In this document: positions 5,592-14,501 of the stretch, in pieces
How the letters are laid out: each line of letters starts with the position of its first letter
Numbering within the stretch: position 1 is the first letter of the stretch
Program-made: the position numbers and the translations under genes
Assembly (NCBI GenBank): GCA_030425785.1
Contig: JAUHYJ010000002.1
Span: 1 to 28,235, forward strand
DNA: 28,235 bases
Direction of reading: 5' to 3'
Source of the DNA: Acidimicrobiia bacterium
Lineage (GTDB): Bacteria > Actinomycetota > Acidimicrobiia > Acidimicrobiales > Ilumatobacteraceae
Notes under the pieces: model-generated
What the model was told of the DNA's origin: nothing
What the model saw: the letters and a program-made list of their open reading frames with translations, nothing else
Databases searched by the model: none

Positions 5592-8500
5592 CTAGATCGG
5601 GTATCGGATGATGACGACGCCGTTGCCGCCGTCGGCATTGGCGCCGCCGCCGCCGCCGCGCCCGTCTTCGCCGTTGCGGGGCGGGGTGCCGCCGCCGCCG
5701 CCGCCGAGACCGCCGGGGGCGGTCTGATCTGACGTCGACGGGTAGTTGGAACCGCCACGACCGCCGCCTCCGCCGCCGTAGTACTCGCCGGAGCTGGCCG
5801 GCCACTCAATACCGAAACCGCCTCGGCCGCCATAGGCAGCGGTCGCCGCCTCGCCGTTCTGACCCGCACCGGCGCCACCACCACCGAAGTCGTTCACGCC
5901 GTTGTAGCCCGCCCCGCCCGAAAAGTCCGCGTTCGATCCGCCGGATGGCGGGGTGAGGGTGCCGGCGCCGCCGCCGGTGCCACCCGTGGCCGTGGCGACC
6001 GCGCCGAGCACGGTGGAGCCTCCGGTCTGGCCGGCGGCTGGTGTCGACGGGGCGAACGTGCCGCCGGTACCGATCGTGATGGCCTGCGAGGTCGAGATGG
6101 TCGTCGACCCGGAGACGACGCGGCCGCCGGCCCCACCAGCGCCCAGGTTGGAGCCGACCTGGCCGCCAGAGCCGCCGCCGCCGCCCACGACGACATACTC
6201 GATATCAAGGTCGCCGTCAGGGTCAAACGTGCCGTCCTCGGTGAACGTGTGATAGCGGTATCCGCCGACCTCGGTGATGGTGCCGCCGGTCGGGCTCTGC
6301 TCGACGTCGAGGACGCTCGACCAGGCTGCCGCTGCGGTCATATAGCTGGCCGCCGGCGCACCGATGCGCCAGTAGTTGCCCTGTGCTGCGCGTTGGGCGG
6401 GTTCGTCGACGGCGTCCGACGCCACGACCGAACCGTTGACGATCAGCTGAACGTCGCCCGTGTCGGCGTCGTAGGTCGCCATGACGTCGATCGGCGCGAT
6501 CAGCGCTCGCTCGGTCGAATCGGTCAAGGTGAGTTCGTCGCCGAGCGCCGACGTCACCGACACCCGCGGGAACCATCCGGTCGTGCCGTCGACCTGATCG
6601 ATGCGCAGACCGGCAATCGCGAACAGGCGCTGATCGCCGTCGTTCTGCGCCGAGTAGCCATCGATCGCGATCGTCGCCGAGCCGTAGTATTCGAGGTTGG
6701 GGGTGGCGCCGTAGGCGATCACCCCGCCGACCGAGGTGTCAGCCATGACGGCGAAGTCGTCCTCGTCCAGGCTCGTGATCCCACCCCAAGCAGGGCCGTG
6801 ATCGCCGGCAATCCCCGACACCGCCTCGACGATGCGATCCGGCGAGCAGATCTCAGGGATGAAGGCGATCATGTCCTCGCGGTCGAACGGTTCCTCTGTG
6901 CCGTAGATCGGCGGCGTCTGGCACGTCGGCAGCACGACCGGCGAGCAGTACGTCGTGCCCGGGACCTCGTCGCAGACCTCGGTCGAGCAGACCCGGTAGC
7001 TGAGGCCGTCCTCGAACAGGATCGAGTTGAGCTCGAGCACGTCGCCGCCCGCTGCGGTACCCGACGTGACCTCGGTCCACGTCGACCCGTCATCGGTCGA
7101 CGAGAGCACCCACTCGATGACGCACGCCCCGGGATCGTCGACGTCGGGCAGGTTGACGACGAGACCCCCGTCGCCGTCTCCGTCGACGGTCGGCGCCGGC
7201 GATGGGTCCGTCGTGAACGTGACCGACCGAACGGGCGACACGTGCGTCACCAGCCCGTTCTCGCGTCGCACGAGACGCACGTCGACCTGGTACGGCGTCT
7301 CGGGGTCGAGGCCAAGCCACGAGGTTCCGGTGAGCGGGTAGTCAAGCTCGATCCAGAGCAGCGACCGCTGCGGGATCCGGACCCACGTCTCGGTCGGCGT
7401 GATCGTCTGCGTCGGGTTCGTCCACTCGACATCGACGAACAGGTGCGACAGATCGGTCACGGCGAGATCCTCGACCGGAAGCAGCTCATCGAGGTCGACG
7501 ACCTGGTCGACGTCAACGATGGTCTCCTTCGAATACGAGATCGCCTCGTCGGGATGGCGCGGCTTGAAGCGCTCGATGATCTGACGCACCCGGCCATCCG
7601 CCTCGACCGCCATGCGACCCGGGGCGGTGCGGTGCCAGATGGTGACGGGGTCGAGCCACTCGAGGTCGACGACGTCGGGAAAGAACCGCCGGTGGTCGAT
7701 CGTCGACAGCAGCGGCCGCGCCTGCAGCGTGGCGAACGCCCGGTTGGTGACGATCTGGTCGGCGACGTCGTCGTTCGCTACGAGCCAAGAGAACTGGCGG
7801 GGCTTGCGGTCGAAGCGGGCGATCGACGTCGGCGCCTCGGCGTCGTAGACGCCCGGCGACGGGTCGGTCACCCGGACGTGGTTCACCACGTTCAGCTCGG
7901 TGTCATCGAAGCCGAACTGCGAACCGCGACCGAAGGCGTACTCCGTGCGGCCGTCGTCGCAGGCGGCGTAGGAGAACACCACTGTCGGCGGAGCGACCCA
8001 CTCGTTGCCGGTCGCGCCGCCGGCGAACAGGTCGGCGTGGAACGTGTCGCCGGCCATCGGCCGGACGATGATCTTGCCGGTCGGCCCCGTCGACCAGACG
8101 AGTCCGACCGGATCGAGAGTGGCGTCGAGCTCCTCGATCGCCGACGCGACCTCGGGGCGGGTGGGGAGCTCGAGGACCGGCGACGAGCTGCCGTCGAGCA
8201 CGGCGCCATAGAGCTCGTGATCGAACAGCCAGCCGGCCTGCGTCAGGACGCGGTCGACGCGCTCATCCCAGTTCTCGACGAACGCCACGGACCCCAGCGG
8301 CACGCCGACGAGGCCGGTGAGCAGGTCACGCGCGACGATGCGGTGAATCCGGGCGTTACCCGAGGCGCGTGTCTCGTCGGACCAGCTCTCGACGCGATGC
8401 GTGAACCGCGGAATCCAGCCGGAGACGGCGCCGCCGTAGATGAGAGTCCATCCGGCCCGGATGAGGAGCCCGGCGCCGAGGTCGACGTGCACACCGAACG

Positions 8501-8783
8501 TCGGCGACGTGTCAGCGTTCCACGGAGCGAGGCGATCGTCGCGAGCGCGCAACTCGATGTTCGCGATCGCCGCCACCGCACGGCCCTGGTACTCCCCCGC
8601 CCCGCGGGTCAGGTCGAAGCCGGTGACGTAGCACGACACGTCGTGCCACTCGACGCCCGACCCGACAGCCAGGTCGGCGATCTCGACCACCAGGCGCCAC
8701 TCTCCGGGTCCGTAGGCGACCTGCGTGGTGACTCCATGGGACGCGTCGGGCGCCGCTGCGCACAGTTCGGCCGGAGTGGGCAT
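5592..8783 (-). CDS. Large tail-tip protein with Fn3-like, LamG-like and glycine-rich adhesin domains
   Basis: This 1063-residue structural protein is the only large tail protein after the tape measure. Residues 1-440 (starting MPTPAELCAAAPDASHG) resemble actinophage minor tail or baseplate-hub proteins. About 445-540 looks like an Fn3 module (LDPETPYQVDVRLVRRENG). About 545-635 is Cys-rich (CVIEW, then VCSTEVCDE and CSPVVLPTC). About 640-820 resembles a LamG/concanavalin-like sugar-binding sandwich. About 835-1063 is a polyglycine adhesin tip starting YRYHTFTEDGTF and ending GNGVVIIRYPI, the form seen in receptor-binding tips. It therefore probably combines tail-tip assembly and host recognition. 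The ATG at 8781-8783 shares a base with the tape-measure stop. Confidence 0.9.
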   Translation of the reverse strand: MPTPAELCAAAPDASHGVTTQVAYGPGEWRLVVEIADLAVGSGVEWHDVSCYVTGFDLTRGAGEYQGRAVAAIANIELRARDDRLAPWNADTSPTFGVHVDLGAGLLIRAGWTLIYGGAVSGWIPRFTHRVESWSDETRASGNARIHRIVARDLLTGLVGVPLGSVAFVENWDERVDRVLTQAGWLFDHELYGAVLDGSSSPVLELPTRPEVASAIEELDATLDPVGLVWSTGPTGKIIVRPMAGDTFHADLFAGGATGNEWVAPPTVVFSYAACDDGRTEYAFGRGSQFGFDDTELNVVNHVRVTDPSPGVYDAEAPTSIARFDRKPRQFSWLVANDDVADQIVTNRAFATLQARPLLSTIDHRRFFPDVVDLEWLDPVTIWHRTAPGRMAVEADGRVRQIIERFKPRHPDEAISYSKETIVDVDQVVDLDELLPVEDLAVTDLSHLFVDVEWTNPTQTITPTETWVRIPQRSLLWIELDYPLTGTSWLGLDPETPYQVDVRLVRRENGLVTHVSPVRSVTFTTDPSPAPTVDGDGDGGLVVNLPDVDDPGACVIEWVLSSTDDGSTWTEVTSGTAAGGDVLELNSILFEDGLSYRVCSTEVCDEVPGTTYCSPVVLPTCQTPPIYGTEEPFDREDMIAFIPEICSPDRIVEAVSGIAGDHGPAWGGITSLDEDDFAVMADTSVGGVIAYGATPNLEYYGSATIAIDGYSAQNDGDQRLFAIAGLRIDQVDGTTGWFPRVSVTSALGDELTLTDSTERALIAPIDVMATYDADTGDVQLIVNGSVVASDAVDEPAQRAAQGNYWRIGAPAASYMTAAAAWSSVLDVEQSPTGGTITEVGGYRYHTFTEDGTFDPDGDLDIEYVVVGGGGGSGGQVGSNLGAGGAGGRVVSGSTTISTSQAITIGTGGTFAPSTPAAGQTGGSTVLGAVATATGGTGGGAGTLTPPSGGSNADFSGGAGYNGVNDFGGGGAGAGQNGEAATAAYGGRGGFGIEWPASSGEYYGGGGGGRGGSNYPSTSDQTAPGGLGGGGGGTPPRNGEDGRGGGGGANADGGNGVVIIRYPI

Positions 8784-10753
8784 CAGAGCGGCGTCCGATC
8801 GCCGTTGCGGGCCTGGTTGATCAGCTGGTTCTCGGCGGTGTTCGCCGGCGTCCCAGGCGGGTAGTTGATCGTGATGTTCGGCGGCGGCCCATAGTCGGTC
8901 GAGATCTGCTGGGGAGCGCTATCACCCGACAGGCGAATCCCGATCGTGCGGAACTCCTCGCGGATCTGGGGCGTGATGTCGATCGTCAGGTTCGAGAGGC
9001 GGTCCTGTGAGAGCTCGTCGATCAGGCGTTGCGCCTCGGCGTATTGGCCGCGGTCGATCGCCGCCCGGATCGTGGTCACCTTGTCGACGGGGATGTCCTC
9101 GAGCGTCTCGAGGTAGTCGAGCGTGTCCTCGGTCAGGCGTAGCTGCTCGCGTCGCAGGTCGCGGATCGCCTTCTCGCGGTCGGCGTCGGTCTCGGCTTCG
9201 GCAACTTTGACGGTGGCCTCGCGCACACGGTCGAACGCATCGGCCAAGTCCAGCAGCGTCCGCTCTGCGGAGATGCCGGCGTCGACCTCGTCGACCTTGG
9301 CGGCGAACGCGTCAATCCCGCCGATCGTCTCGATGACGTCGTCGCGGATGCGGCGGAGCTCGGTGGCGACGGCGCTGGCGAGGTTGACCCACGACGGGAT
9401 CGACGCCTCGACTCGCTCGCCGGCATCAGCGACCTTGTCGCCGGCATCGCTGGCTGCGTCACCGGCGTCGTCGGCTGCGTCGCGTGCCGCGTCGAGTGAC
9501 CTCACATAGGCGTCGAGCACCCGCAGCGGGTCGTCGCGCCCGAACTCGTCGTAGAGCGCCTCGACCTGGGTCCGGGCCTCCTGGCTGGACACGGCGAACG
9601 CGTCGAGCAGCGACGCGGCAACCTCGTTGACCGAGAGATCGTCGGACAGCTGCACGAGTTCCCGGATGGCGTCGAGCGCCGAACGCGAAGCCCCCTCGAA
9701 CCCGGTCAGACCGTTCTCGGCCGCCTGCCAGTTGAGCGTCGTCAGGTCGCGTCCCTGGCGCACGAGATCAGCGACGGCCTCGGCCGCCTCCTTCGACCCG
9801 CCAGCGTCGGTCACGATGCGTTCGAGCGCGTCGGCGTCGTCGTTGGTGAGCGCCCGCAGCACCCGTGGCAGATCCTCGATCGTGAGGCTCAAGTCGGCAA
9901 GAGCACCCGAAGCCGTGGTGAAGTCGTCCTGGTCGCCGAGCAGCTTGTCGGCGAACACCTCATAGGCGTTGCCCGCCTCGTCGTAACGGCCCCGGATCTC
10001 CTCGGCGACGCCGATCTGGTCGAGGATGGCCTGCGTCGTCGCCTCGATCCGCTCGGCGAGCTTCTCCGATCGGCTGCGCAGCAGGTCCAGGCCGGCCACG
10101 ACGCCGCCGACGACGACGCCGCCGATGCCGAGGGCTCCGAGCGCCGTCCCGAACGTCGTCAGCGCCTTCTGCGCCTTACCGGTGACACCGAACCGCTCGC
10201 CGAAGATCAGCGCCGTGTCGCCGAGGTCGGCAGCCGCCTGGGAGGCGACGCCGGCGCCGGCAGCTACGCCGCCGAGCTCGTCGGTGAACCCGCGCAGTGC
10301 CGGGATCGCCGACTGCAGGCCCTCGCCGCGCTGACGGATGCGCTCGACGTCGTCAGCCGCACGGCGGGCGTTGCCCTTCGCGTCGATCTGGATGTCGACG
10401 TCGTACTTCCGGCTCGCGAGCTCGGCGACCTCCTGCAGCTCGCGCTGTGCCCGCTCCAGGTTGGCGGTCTCGGTCTGGATCTCGATCGGATCCTCGAGGC
10501 GCTCCAGGGCTTGCAGCGACGAGCGGATCTGCTGCTCGAGGACTTGCGCCTTGAACTCGATGCGCAGCTCGCGCGCCTTGTCGAGGCCGAGCTCGTCGAG
10601 CTCGCGCTCGAACCGACCCAGTGACGTCTCATCGACGTCGATGCCAACCTCGACGCCCTCGGAGAGGCGCTCGGCCGTCTCCTCGAGCCGCTCAACCTTG
10701 TCGAGCCCGGTGACGTCGACAGCGACTTCGGCTTCGATCTTGCGCTTCGGCAT
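8783..10753 (-). CDS. Tape measure protein
   Basis: This 656-residue protein starts MPKRKIEAEVAVDVTGLDKV. It is almost wholly alpha-helical and coiled-coil, rich in Glu, Arg and Ala, with one hydrophobic stretch (LGALGIGGVVVGGVVAGLDL, about 205-226), the classic tape-measure pattern. It sets tail length; at the usual 1.5 angstrom per residue, a tail near 100 nm would be expected. The C-terminus has a Pro/Asn-rich end (GPPPNITINYPPGTPANTAE). It lies between the gp10-like protein and the tail-tip gene with one-base TGATG overlaps on both sides. No lysozyme or peptidase domain is visible. Confidence 0.9.
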   Translation of the reverse strand: MPKRKIEAEVAVDVTGLDKVERLEETAERLSEGVEVGIDVDETSLGRFERELDELGLDKARELRIEFKAQVLEQQIRSSLQALERLEDPIEIQTETANLERAQRELQEVAELASRKYDVDIQIDAKGNARRAADDVERIRQRGEGLQSAIPALRGFTDELGGVAAGAGVASQAAADLGDTALIFGERFGVTGKAQKALTTFGTALGALGIGGVVVGGVVAGLDLLRSRSEKLAERIEATTQAILDQIGVAEEIRGRYDEAGNAYEVFADKLLGDQDDFTTASGALADLSLTIEDLPRVLRALTNDDADALERIVTDAGGSKEAAEAVADLVRQGRDLTTLNWQAAENGLTGFEGASRSALDAIRELVQLSDDLSVNEVAASLLDAFAVSSQEARTQVEALYDEFGRDDPLRVLDAYVRSLDAARDAADDAGDAASDAGDKVADAGERVEASIPSWVNLASAVATELRRIRDDVIETIGGIDAFAAKVDEVDAGISAERTLLDLADAFDRVREATVKVAEAETDADREKAIRDLRREQLRLTEDTLDYLETLEDIPVDKVTTIRAAIDRGQYAEAQRLIDELSQDRLSNLTIDITPQIREEFRTIGIRLSGDSAPQQISTDYGPPPNITINYPPGTPANTAENQLINQARNGDRTPL

Positions 10754-11250
10754 CAGGCGGCCTCAGCGATCTCGTCGATGGCCCGCAGCAGCACGTTCTC
10801 GAGGTCGGCCTCGGCGGCTTCGACGGTTGCCGTCCAGGCGCCGCGACCGACGAACCCGGGGTGCGTCACCTCGCCGACCGGATGCTCGAGCTCACCGAAC
10901 AATGCCGGCGGGCGACCCGTCGCAGTCGCCCGCCGGCGCGCCCTGATCGTGTGTCGCCGCGCGCCATCCTCGGCCCATGCCCAGAACCCGGCCGGCGACC
11001 CGTACAGGACGATCGTGGTCTGCCGCTTCGTGACCTTCGCCCGGTCGACCCGCACCACCAGCGGGTACGGCCCGGCGCGGTTGCCGGCGCTCCCGGCGAC
11101 GTGGAGTGCGATCGACGAACTCCCCCAGACGCGCGAGATCTCCGCCTCGCCAGCACGCTGGAACGAGGCGAGGATCTGCTCGACGGACTCCGCCGGCACC
11201 TGCTCGAGGAGACGGGAGAGGCCGGCGACCCGATTGCGACGGCGGGCCAC
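10753..11250 (-). CDS. HK97 gp10-like structural protein
   Basis: This 165-residue protein has a helical N-terminus (MARRRNRVAGLSRLLEQVPA) and a beta-rich core (YPLVVRVDRAKVTKRQTTIV, SPAGFWAWAEDGARRHTIR). It ends with HPGFVGRGAWTATVEAAE and a C-terminal helix. The G-x-W-x-W-x-E-x-G followed by HPG-x-x-G-x-x-W pattern is that of the HK97 gp10/neck family. That family usually sits between connector and tail terminator. Here it lies between tail tube and tape measure, where tail-assembly chaperones would be expected, so its role could differ. GTG at 11248-11250; its stop overlaps the tape-measure start. Confidence 0.65.
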   Translation of the reverse strand: MARRRNRVAGLSRLLEQVPAESVEQILASFQRAGEAEISRVWGSSSIALHVAGSAGNRAGPYPLVVRVDRAKVTKRQTTIVLYGSPAGFWAWAEDGARRHTIRARRRATATGRPPALFGELEHPVGEVTHPGFVGRGAWTATVEAAEADLENVLLRAIDEIAEAA

Positions 11251-11262
11251 GACGGCGGCGGC

Positions 11263-11751
11263 TCAGACGACCGCGCTCGTGGTGTCGTCGCCGAACTCGA
11301 TCGAGGGCTTCGCTTCGAGCGGCAAGGTCGTGGTCGCCTGCAGCGTGGTGCGCATCGAGCCGCCGATGGTGCCGGCGACGACGCGCAGCTGGCCGATGGC
11401 CTTGGGCGGGTCGTCGCCGTCCATGCCGAAGAAGAACCAGGCGAGCTCGGTGTCGTGCTCGAACAGGACGCGCGAGAGGCCGGCGGCCACGTGCGGGTCC
11501 TGCAAGAAGCCGAGGACGAGGTTCCACGACGTCTGGCCGACGGTCGTGATCGTCTCCTCGGGATCGCAGCCGGTCGCCGGGATCGTCTCGGTCGTCAGGT
11601 TCGGCGACGCCTGGATCTCGCCCGACGTCATCTGGCACGAGAAGTCGGTGTAGTCGGCGATCGTCGCGGTGGCGACGTCGTCGGCGTTGGTCGGTTCGGT
11701 GAAGGCGAGGCCGAAGTTGCCGTCCTCGATCTTGAGCACTGTCTTGGGCAT
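11263..11751 (-). CDS. Major tail tube protein
   Basis: This 162-residue protein begins MPKTVLKIEDGNFGLAFTEP. Its composition is beta-rich and mildly acidic, with CQMTSGEIQASPNLTTETIP, and the C-terminal half has GTIGGSMRTTLQATTTLPLE. Size, position before the tape measure and a tube-like hydrophobic/Thr pattern match phage tail tube proteins. A strong ribosome site (AGGAG, 8 bases before the ATG at 11749-11751) fits a gene that must be made in many copies. Nothing resembling a -1 frameshift chaperone follows it. Confidence 0.75.
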   Translation of the reverse strand: MPKTVLKIEDGNFGLAFTEPTNADDVATATIADYTDFSCQMTSGEIQASPNLTTETIPATGCDPEETITTVGQTSWNLVLGFLQDPHVAAGLSRVLFEHDTELAWFFFGMDGDDPPKAIGQLRVVAGTIGGSMRTTLQATTTLPLEAKPSIEFGDDTTSAVV

Positions 11752-11776
11752 GGGGTTGTCTCCTCGGTGGTTGAGG

Positions 11777-12181
11777 TCAGCAGGTAGTGAGGGAGGCGGC
11801 GACGGTCAGCGCGTACGCGGGGTACTGCTGACCGCCGATCTCGAGGCGGGTGGAACGGGTGGTGTCGACCGCGAGCACACCGACCTCGCCGGCGTCGGTG
11901 TCGTGGCCGGTGTTGACGCCCTTGGAGCCGCCGAAGGCGTCGAGGACGGCGTCGGCGAGCGTGATGAGCTCGTCCTCGCAGCCCGACGCCCCCGAGCGAG
12001 AGCCGACGACGTACACGTCGACCCGGGCGTCAAACACCGTCTCGGACTCGGGACCGAGCTGAGGCAGTCCGACGACGATGCACGGCAACTCTGCGGGGTC
12101 GTCCGGCAACGTCGACCAGACGACGGCGTCGGGGACCGCCTGGGCGACCGTCGTCACCGCTGCGCGCATGAGGGCGAGCAT
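11777..12181 (-). CDS. Tail terminator protein
   Basis: This 134-residue protein starts MLALMRAAVTTVAQAVPDAV. The pattern is an N-terminal helix, a strand region LPCIVVGLPQLG, VFDARVDVYVVG, a helix with DELITLADAVLDAF and a final beta pair (YPAYALTVAASLTTC). It matches the gpU/DUF3168-like tail terminator fold. Its place immediately before the tail tube gene supports this. Its ATG shares a base with the connector stop (TGATG). Confidence 0.7.
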   Translation of the reverse strand: MLALMRAAVTTVAQAVPDAVVWSTLPDDPAELPCIVVGLPQLGPESETVFDARVDVYVVGSRSGASGCEDELITLADAVLDAFGGSKGVNTGHDTDAGEVGVLAVDTTRSTRLEIGGQQYPAYALTVAASLTTC

Positions 12182-12912
12182 CAGCCGACACCCGCGATCG
12201 CCATGTTGAGGTGGCGCTCGAGCAACCGATTGATGTCGGGATCGTTGGCGGCGACGCGAACAACGACGCCCTCGATGCCGAACCCGGCGACACCCTCGGG
12301 CGACTGACGACGCTTGTAGAGCCGGCTGGCGAGCAGCAGGATGGCGAGCTGCACGTCGTGGTGCGTCATGTGCGTGACCATGACCCGGTCGTAGACCCAG
12401 TGCGACGAGGCCGCCAAGGCGTCGTCGAGCTGCTCGTCGTCGGCGTCGGACTTCGCGCCGATCATCGCCTTGAGCGTCGCCTTGTCGGCGATGATCTCGC
12501 CGTCAGGCACGACGGTCGGGACCATCTGCCCGAGGAACCACGCCGCCGCATACGGGTCGTAGGCGACGCGCGTCTGGTTGCCGAGCACGACGTACTCGAA
12601 CGGCGCGAACGCCGGGCCGACGTAGTTGCCGTCACCGTAGGTGGCATCCGCGCTCAGCGTGTCGAGGTCGACCGGAGCGGTCACCCGAGCTTCCCACCTC
12701 GACGTCGTCGAGTCGTAGGCGGCGAGAGTGTCGTCGCCGAGGGTGACGAACTCGAACACGTCGAAGGCGTCGCCGGCGTAGTTGCCGTCGCCATAGGTGC
12801 CGTCGGCTCGCAGCGTGGCGAGGTCAGCCGGCACCGGGTCGGGGTCGAACACCGCCGAGGTGATGTCGACCCCGACCGTCGACGTGATGTCGAGCGCGGC
12901 CGGAACGGTCAC
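12181..12912 (-). CDS. Head-tail connector fused to two tandem repeats
   Basis: This 243-residue protein has GTG start at 12910-12912, overlapping the previous stop as GTGA. The C-terminal part (about 140-243) is a helical gp6-like head-tail connector: DKATLKAMIGAKSDADDEQL, DVQLAILLLASRLYKRRQSP, and a final NDPDINRLLERHL. The N-terminal part (about 30-128) holds two copies of a 47-residue repeat with the signature TYGDGNY, which is not part of normal connectors. It would join the portal ring to the neck, with the repeats perhaps exposed outside as decoration. Confidence 0.75.
   Translation of the reverse strand: MTVPAALDITSTVGVDITSAVFDPDPVPADLATLRADGTYGDGNYAGDAFDVFEFVTLGDDTLAAYDSTTSRWEARVTAPVDLDTLSADATYGDGNYVGPAFAPFEYVVLGNQTRVAYDPYAAAWFLGQMVPTVVPDGEIIADKATLKAMIGAKSDADDEQLDDALAASSHWVYDRVMVTHMTHHDVQLAILLLASRLYKRRQSPEGVAGFGIEGVVVRVAANDPDINRLLERHLNMAIAGVG
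12529..12825 (-). repeat. Two tandem 47-residue modules inside the connector gene
   Basis: The first copy spans residues 30-76 (DLATLRADGTYGDGNY onward) and the second residues 82-128 (DLDTLSADATYGDGNY onward), offset by 52 codons. Shared features are A-D-x-T-Y-G-D-G-N-Y, then A-F-x-x-F-E-[FY]-V-x-L-G, then A-Y-D and a Trp near the end. The divergence is enough to show an old duplication rather than an assembly artefact. Confidence 0.85.
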
Positions 12913-13208
12913 GACGTCTCCGTCGTCTCCTGGCGCGCCTCGAGCCACTCGATCAGCGTCGAGCGGTCCTTCCCGGCGCGCTCGGCCGCCAGCACGGCGT
13001 CGAGCTCGTCGGGGTTGGCTTCGACGTACGACTCCACGTCGTCGATGTTGTGATCGCTCGGGTCGAACTCTGCCGGCTCGCTGGTCGGCGGATCGGGTTC
13101 GACGCTGCGATCCGTGAGGCCCGCCAGGGGCGCCACCGACGCCCGACCGTTCCCACGGTCGTGGCGTACGGTGACAACCACCGGAACGCGCCGCTGCTTG
13201 GTGGTCAT
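12909..13208 (-). CDS. Small neck/head protein of unknown function
   Basis: This 99-residue protein starts MTTKQRRVPVVVTVRHDRGN. The first half is basic and beta-like, the middle is Pro/acidic, and the end is a helical hairpin, VEANPDELDAVLAAERAGKD followed by STLIEWLEAR. That ending resembles a small helix-extended-helix (Rho-N/SAP-like) module found at the ends of some phage neck proteins. It lies between major capsid and connector, so a minor head or connector role is likely. GTG overlap with the next gene. Confidence 0.6.
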   Translation of the reverse strand: MTTKQRRVPVVVTVRHDRGNGRASVAPLAGLTDRSVEPDPPTSEPAEFDPSDHNIDDVESYVEANPDELDAVLAAERAGKDRSTLIEWLEARQETTETS

Positions 13209-13222
13209 CGGTCAGGCTCCGA

Positions 13223-14461
13223 TCAGCCCGCCGGCCGCAGGTGGACCGCCGAGTTGGCGGTCGGCGTCGGCCGCACGGCGGCGACGTCGGCTGCGACGGC
13301 GATCTGGCGACCGAGCACCGACGGCTCGACGGCCTCGAGCACGGGATACCGGTAGATGTACCCCTCGAGCGCGAGGCTGTTGCCGACCCAGAAGGTCGTG
13401 TCGGTGATCGACGGCGTGACGACCGGACGGAGACCGGCCGGACCGCTGCCGTCGAAGCTGTCGGCGCGGGCGGTGCCCATCGCGTTCTGCCCACCGAGGA
13501 ACGGGAACAGCGGCCGGTCGGCGCCGTCGACGAGGCTGCCGAGGCGGGCCCAGCCGAGCGGACCCATCGTGACCCACGTGGCGAGCTCGCCGGTGCTGTC
13601 ATACACGTCGGCCGAGGCGGCATACAGCGCCGCCAGAATCGTCGGACCGTCCGCGTCGGCGGCGAGGTCGATCGAGCCGGTCGAGTTGGCGAGCTCGGTC
13701 ACCATGTAGGTGTCGATCGCCCGGGCGAGGCGCCAGTTCATCTGCTCGACGATCGTCGTCAGCGCCTGGGGCGTCTGGCGCAGCAGCTGCTGCGAGACGT
13801 TCAGGTAGCCGCCGAGGGTCTCGGCCTCGATGGTCTGGTTGGCGACGCTGAACGCCAGCGACGCGAGTTCGGCCTTCTCCGCCGACTGGACGCCGACACC
13901 GCTCGTCGGACCGTTCGGGTCGACGAGATACGGGCGACGGAAATCGCCGGCAGGCATCTCGCGCATCCCGACGGCGGATGCGAACGGCATGCCCTTCGGG
14001 TACGGGTGGATGACCGGGCCGACGACCGGGTCGACGTAGAGGCCGGCGAGGTCGCCGGCGGTGGCCGTGGTGTCGGCGGCGAGGGTGCCCATGTGCTGGG
14101 CGGCGCGTGCCTCCTTGACGGCGGCGTGGTAGCGCCGGGCGGCGTCCTCGTCGGAGAGGTGGAGGATGTCGTGCAGGAGCTGACCGGCCGAGCGGTACTG
14201 ACCGCTGGCTCGATCCGAGCTGGTGAAGGGCTGCAGGCTGCGCAGCTTCTTCGAGGTCTCCTCGGCCAGCTCGAGGTCGTCACCGAGCAGCTCGATCTGG
14301 GCGTCGAGCTCGGTGATGCGGGAACGGGCGGCGCCAATCGTCTCCTTCTCGGAGTCGGTCAGGTCGCGGCCTTCGTCGTGGGCGGCGGTGGCGTAGCTCT
14401 CGACCAGCGACACCTTCTGGGCGCGCTCGTCGAGGAAGCGGGTGAGCAATGCGTCGGGCAC
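13223..14461 (-). CDS. Major capsid protein, HK97 fold
   Basis: This 412-residue protein has a helical, scaffold-like N-terminus of about 90 residues (LLTRFLDERAQKVSLVESYA, DAQIELLGDDLELAEETSKK), presumably removed by the protease. The shell domain then includes AGLYVDPVVGPVIHPYPKGM, ETLGGYLNVSQQLLRQTPQA and, near the end, PSITDTTFWVGNSLALEGYI. The GTG at 14459-14461 is chosen: AGGAG lies 6 bases before it, and the earlier in-frame ATG would only add the non-conserved leader. The gene follows a 130-base leader with its own promoter and palindromic operator. It forms the icosahedral shell. Confidence 0.92.
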   Translation of the reverse strand: MPDALLTRFLDERAQKVSLVESYATAAHDEGRDLTDSEKETIGAARSRITELDAQIELLGDDLELAEETSKKLRSLQPFTSSDRASGQYRSAGQLLHDILHLSDEDAARRYHAAVKEARAAQHMGTLAADTTATAGDLAGLYVDPVVGPVIHPYPKGMPFASAVGMREMPAGDFRRPYLVDPNGPTSGVGVQSAEKAELASLAFSVANQTIEAETLGGYLNVSQQLLRQTPQALTTIVEQMNWRLARAIDTYMVTELANSTGSIDLAADADGPTILAALYAASADVYDSTGELATWVTMGPLGWARLGSLVDGADRPLFPFLGGQNAMGTARADSFDGSGPAGLRPVVTPSITDTTFWVGNSLALEGYIYRYPVLEAVEPSVLGRQIAVAADVAAVRPTPTANSAVHLRPAG

Positions 14462-14501
14462 TTCTGGCTCCTGGGTCGTGAGGTTGGATCTCTCTCGACT
14501 C

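Noticed and set aside
6249..8864. Very long plus-strand open frame (871 codons)
   Set aside because: It lies opposite the tail-tip gene, is rich in Arg, Asp, Gly and Val with no domain pattern, and is typical of the open antisense frames that arise in GC-rich DNA.
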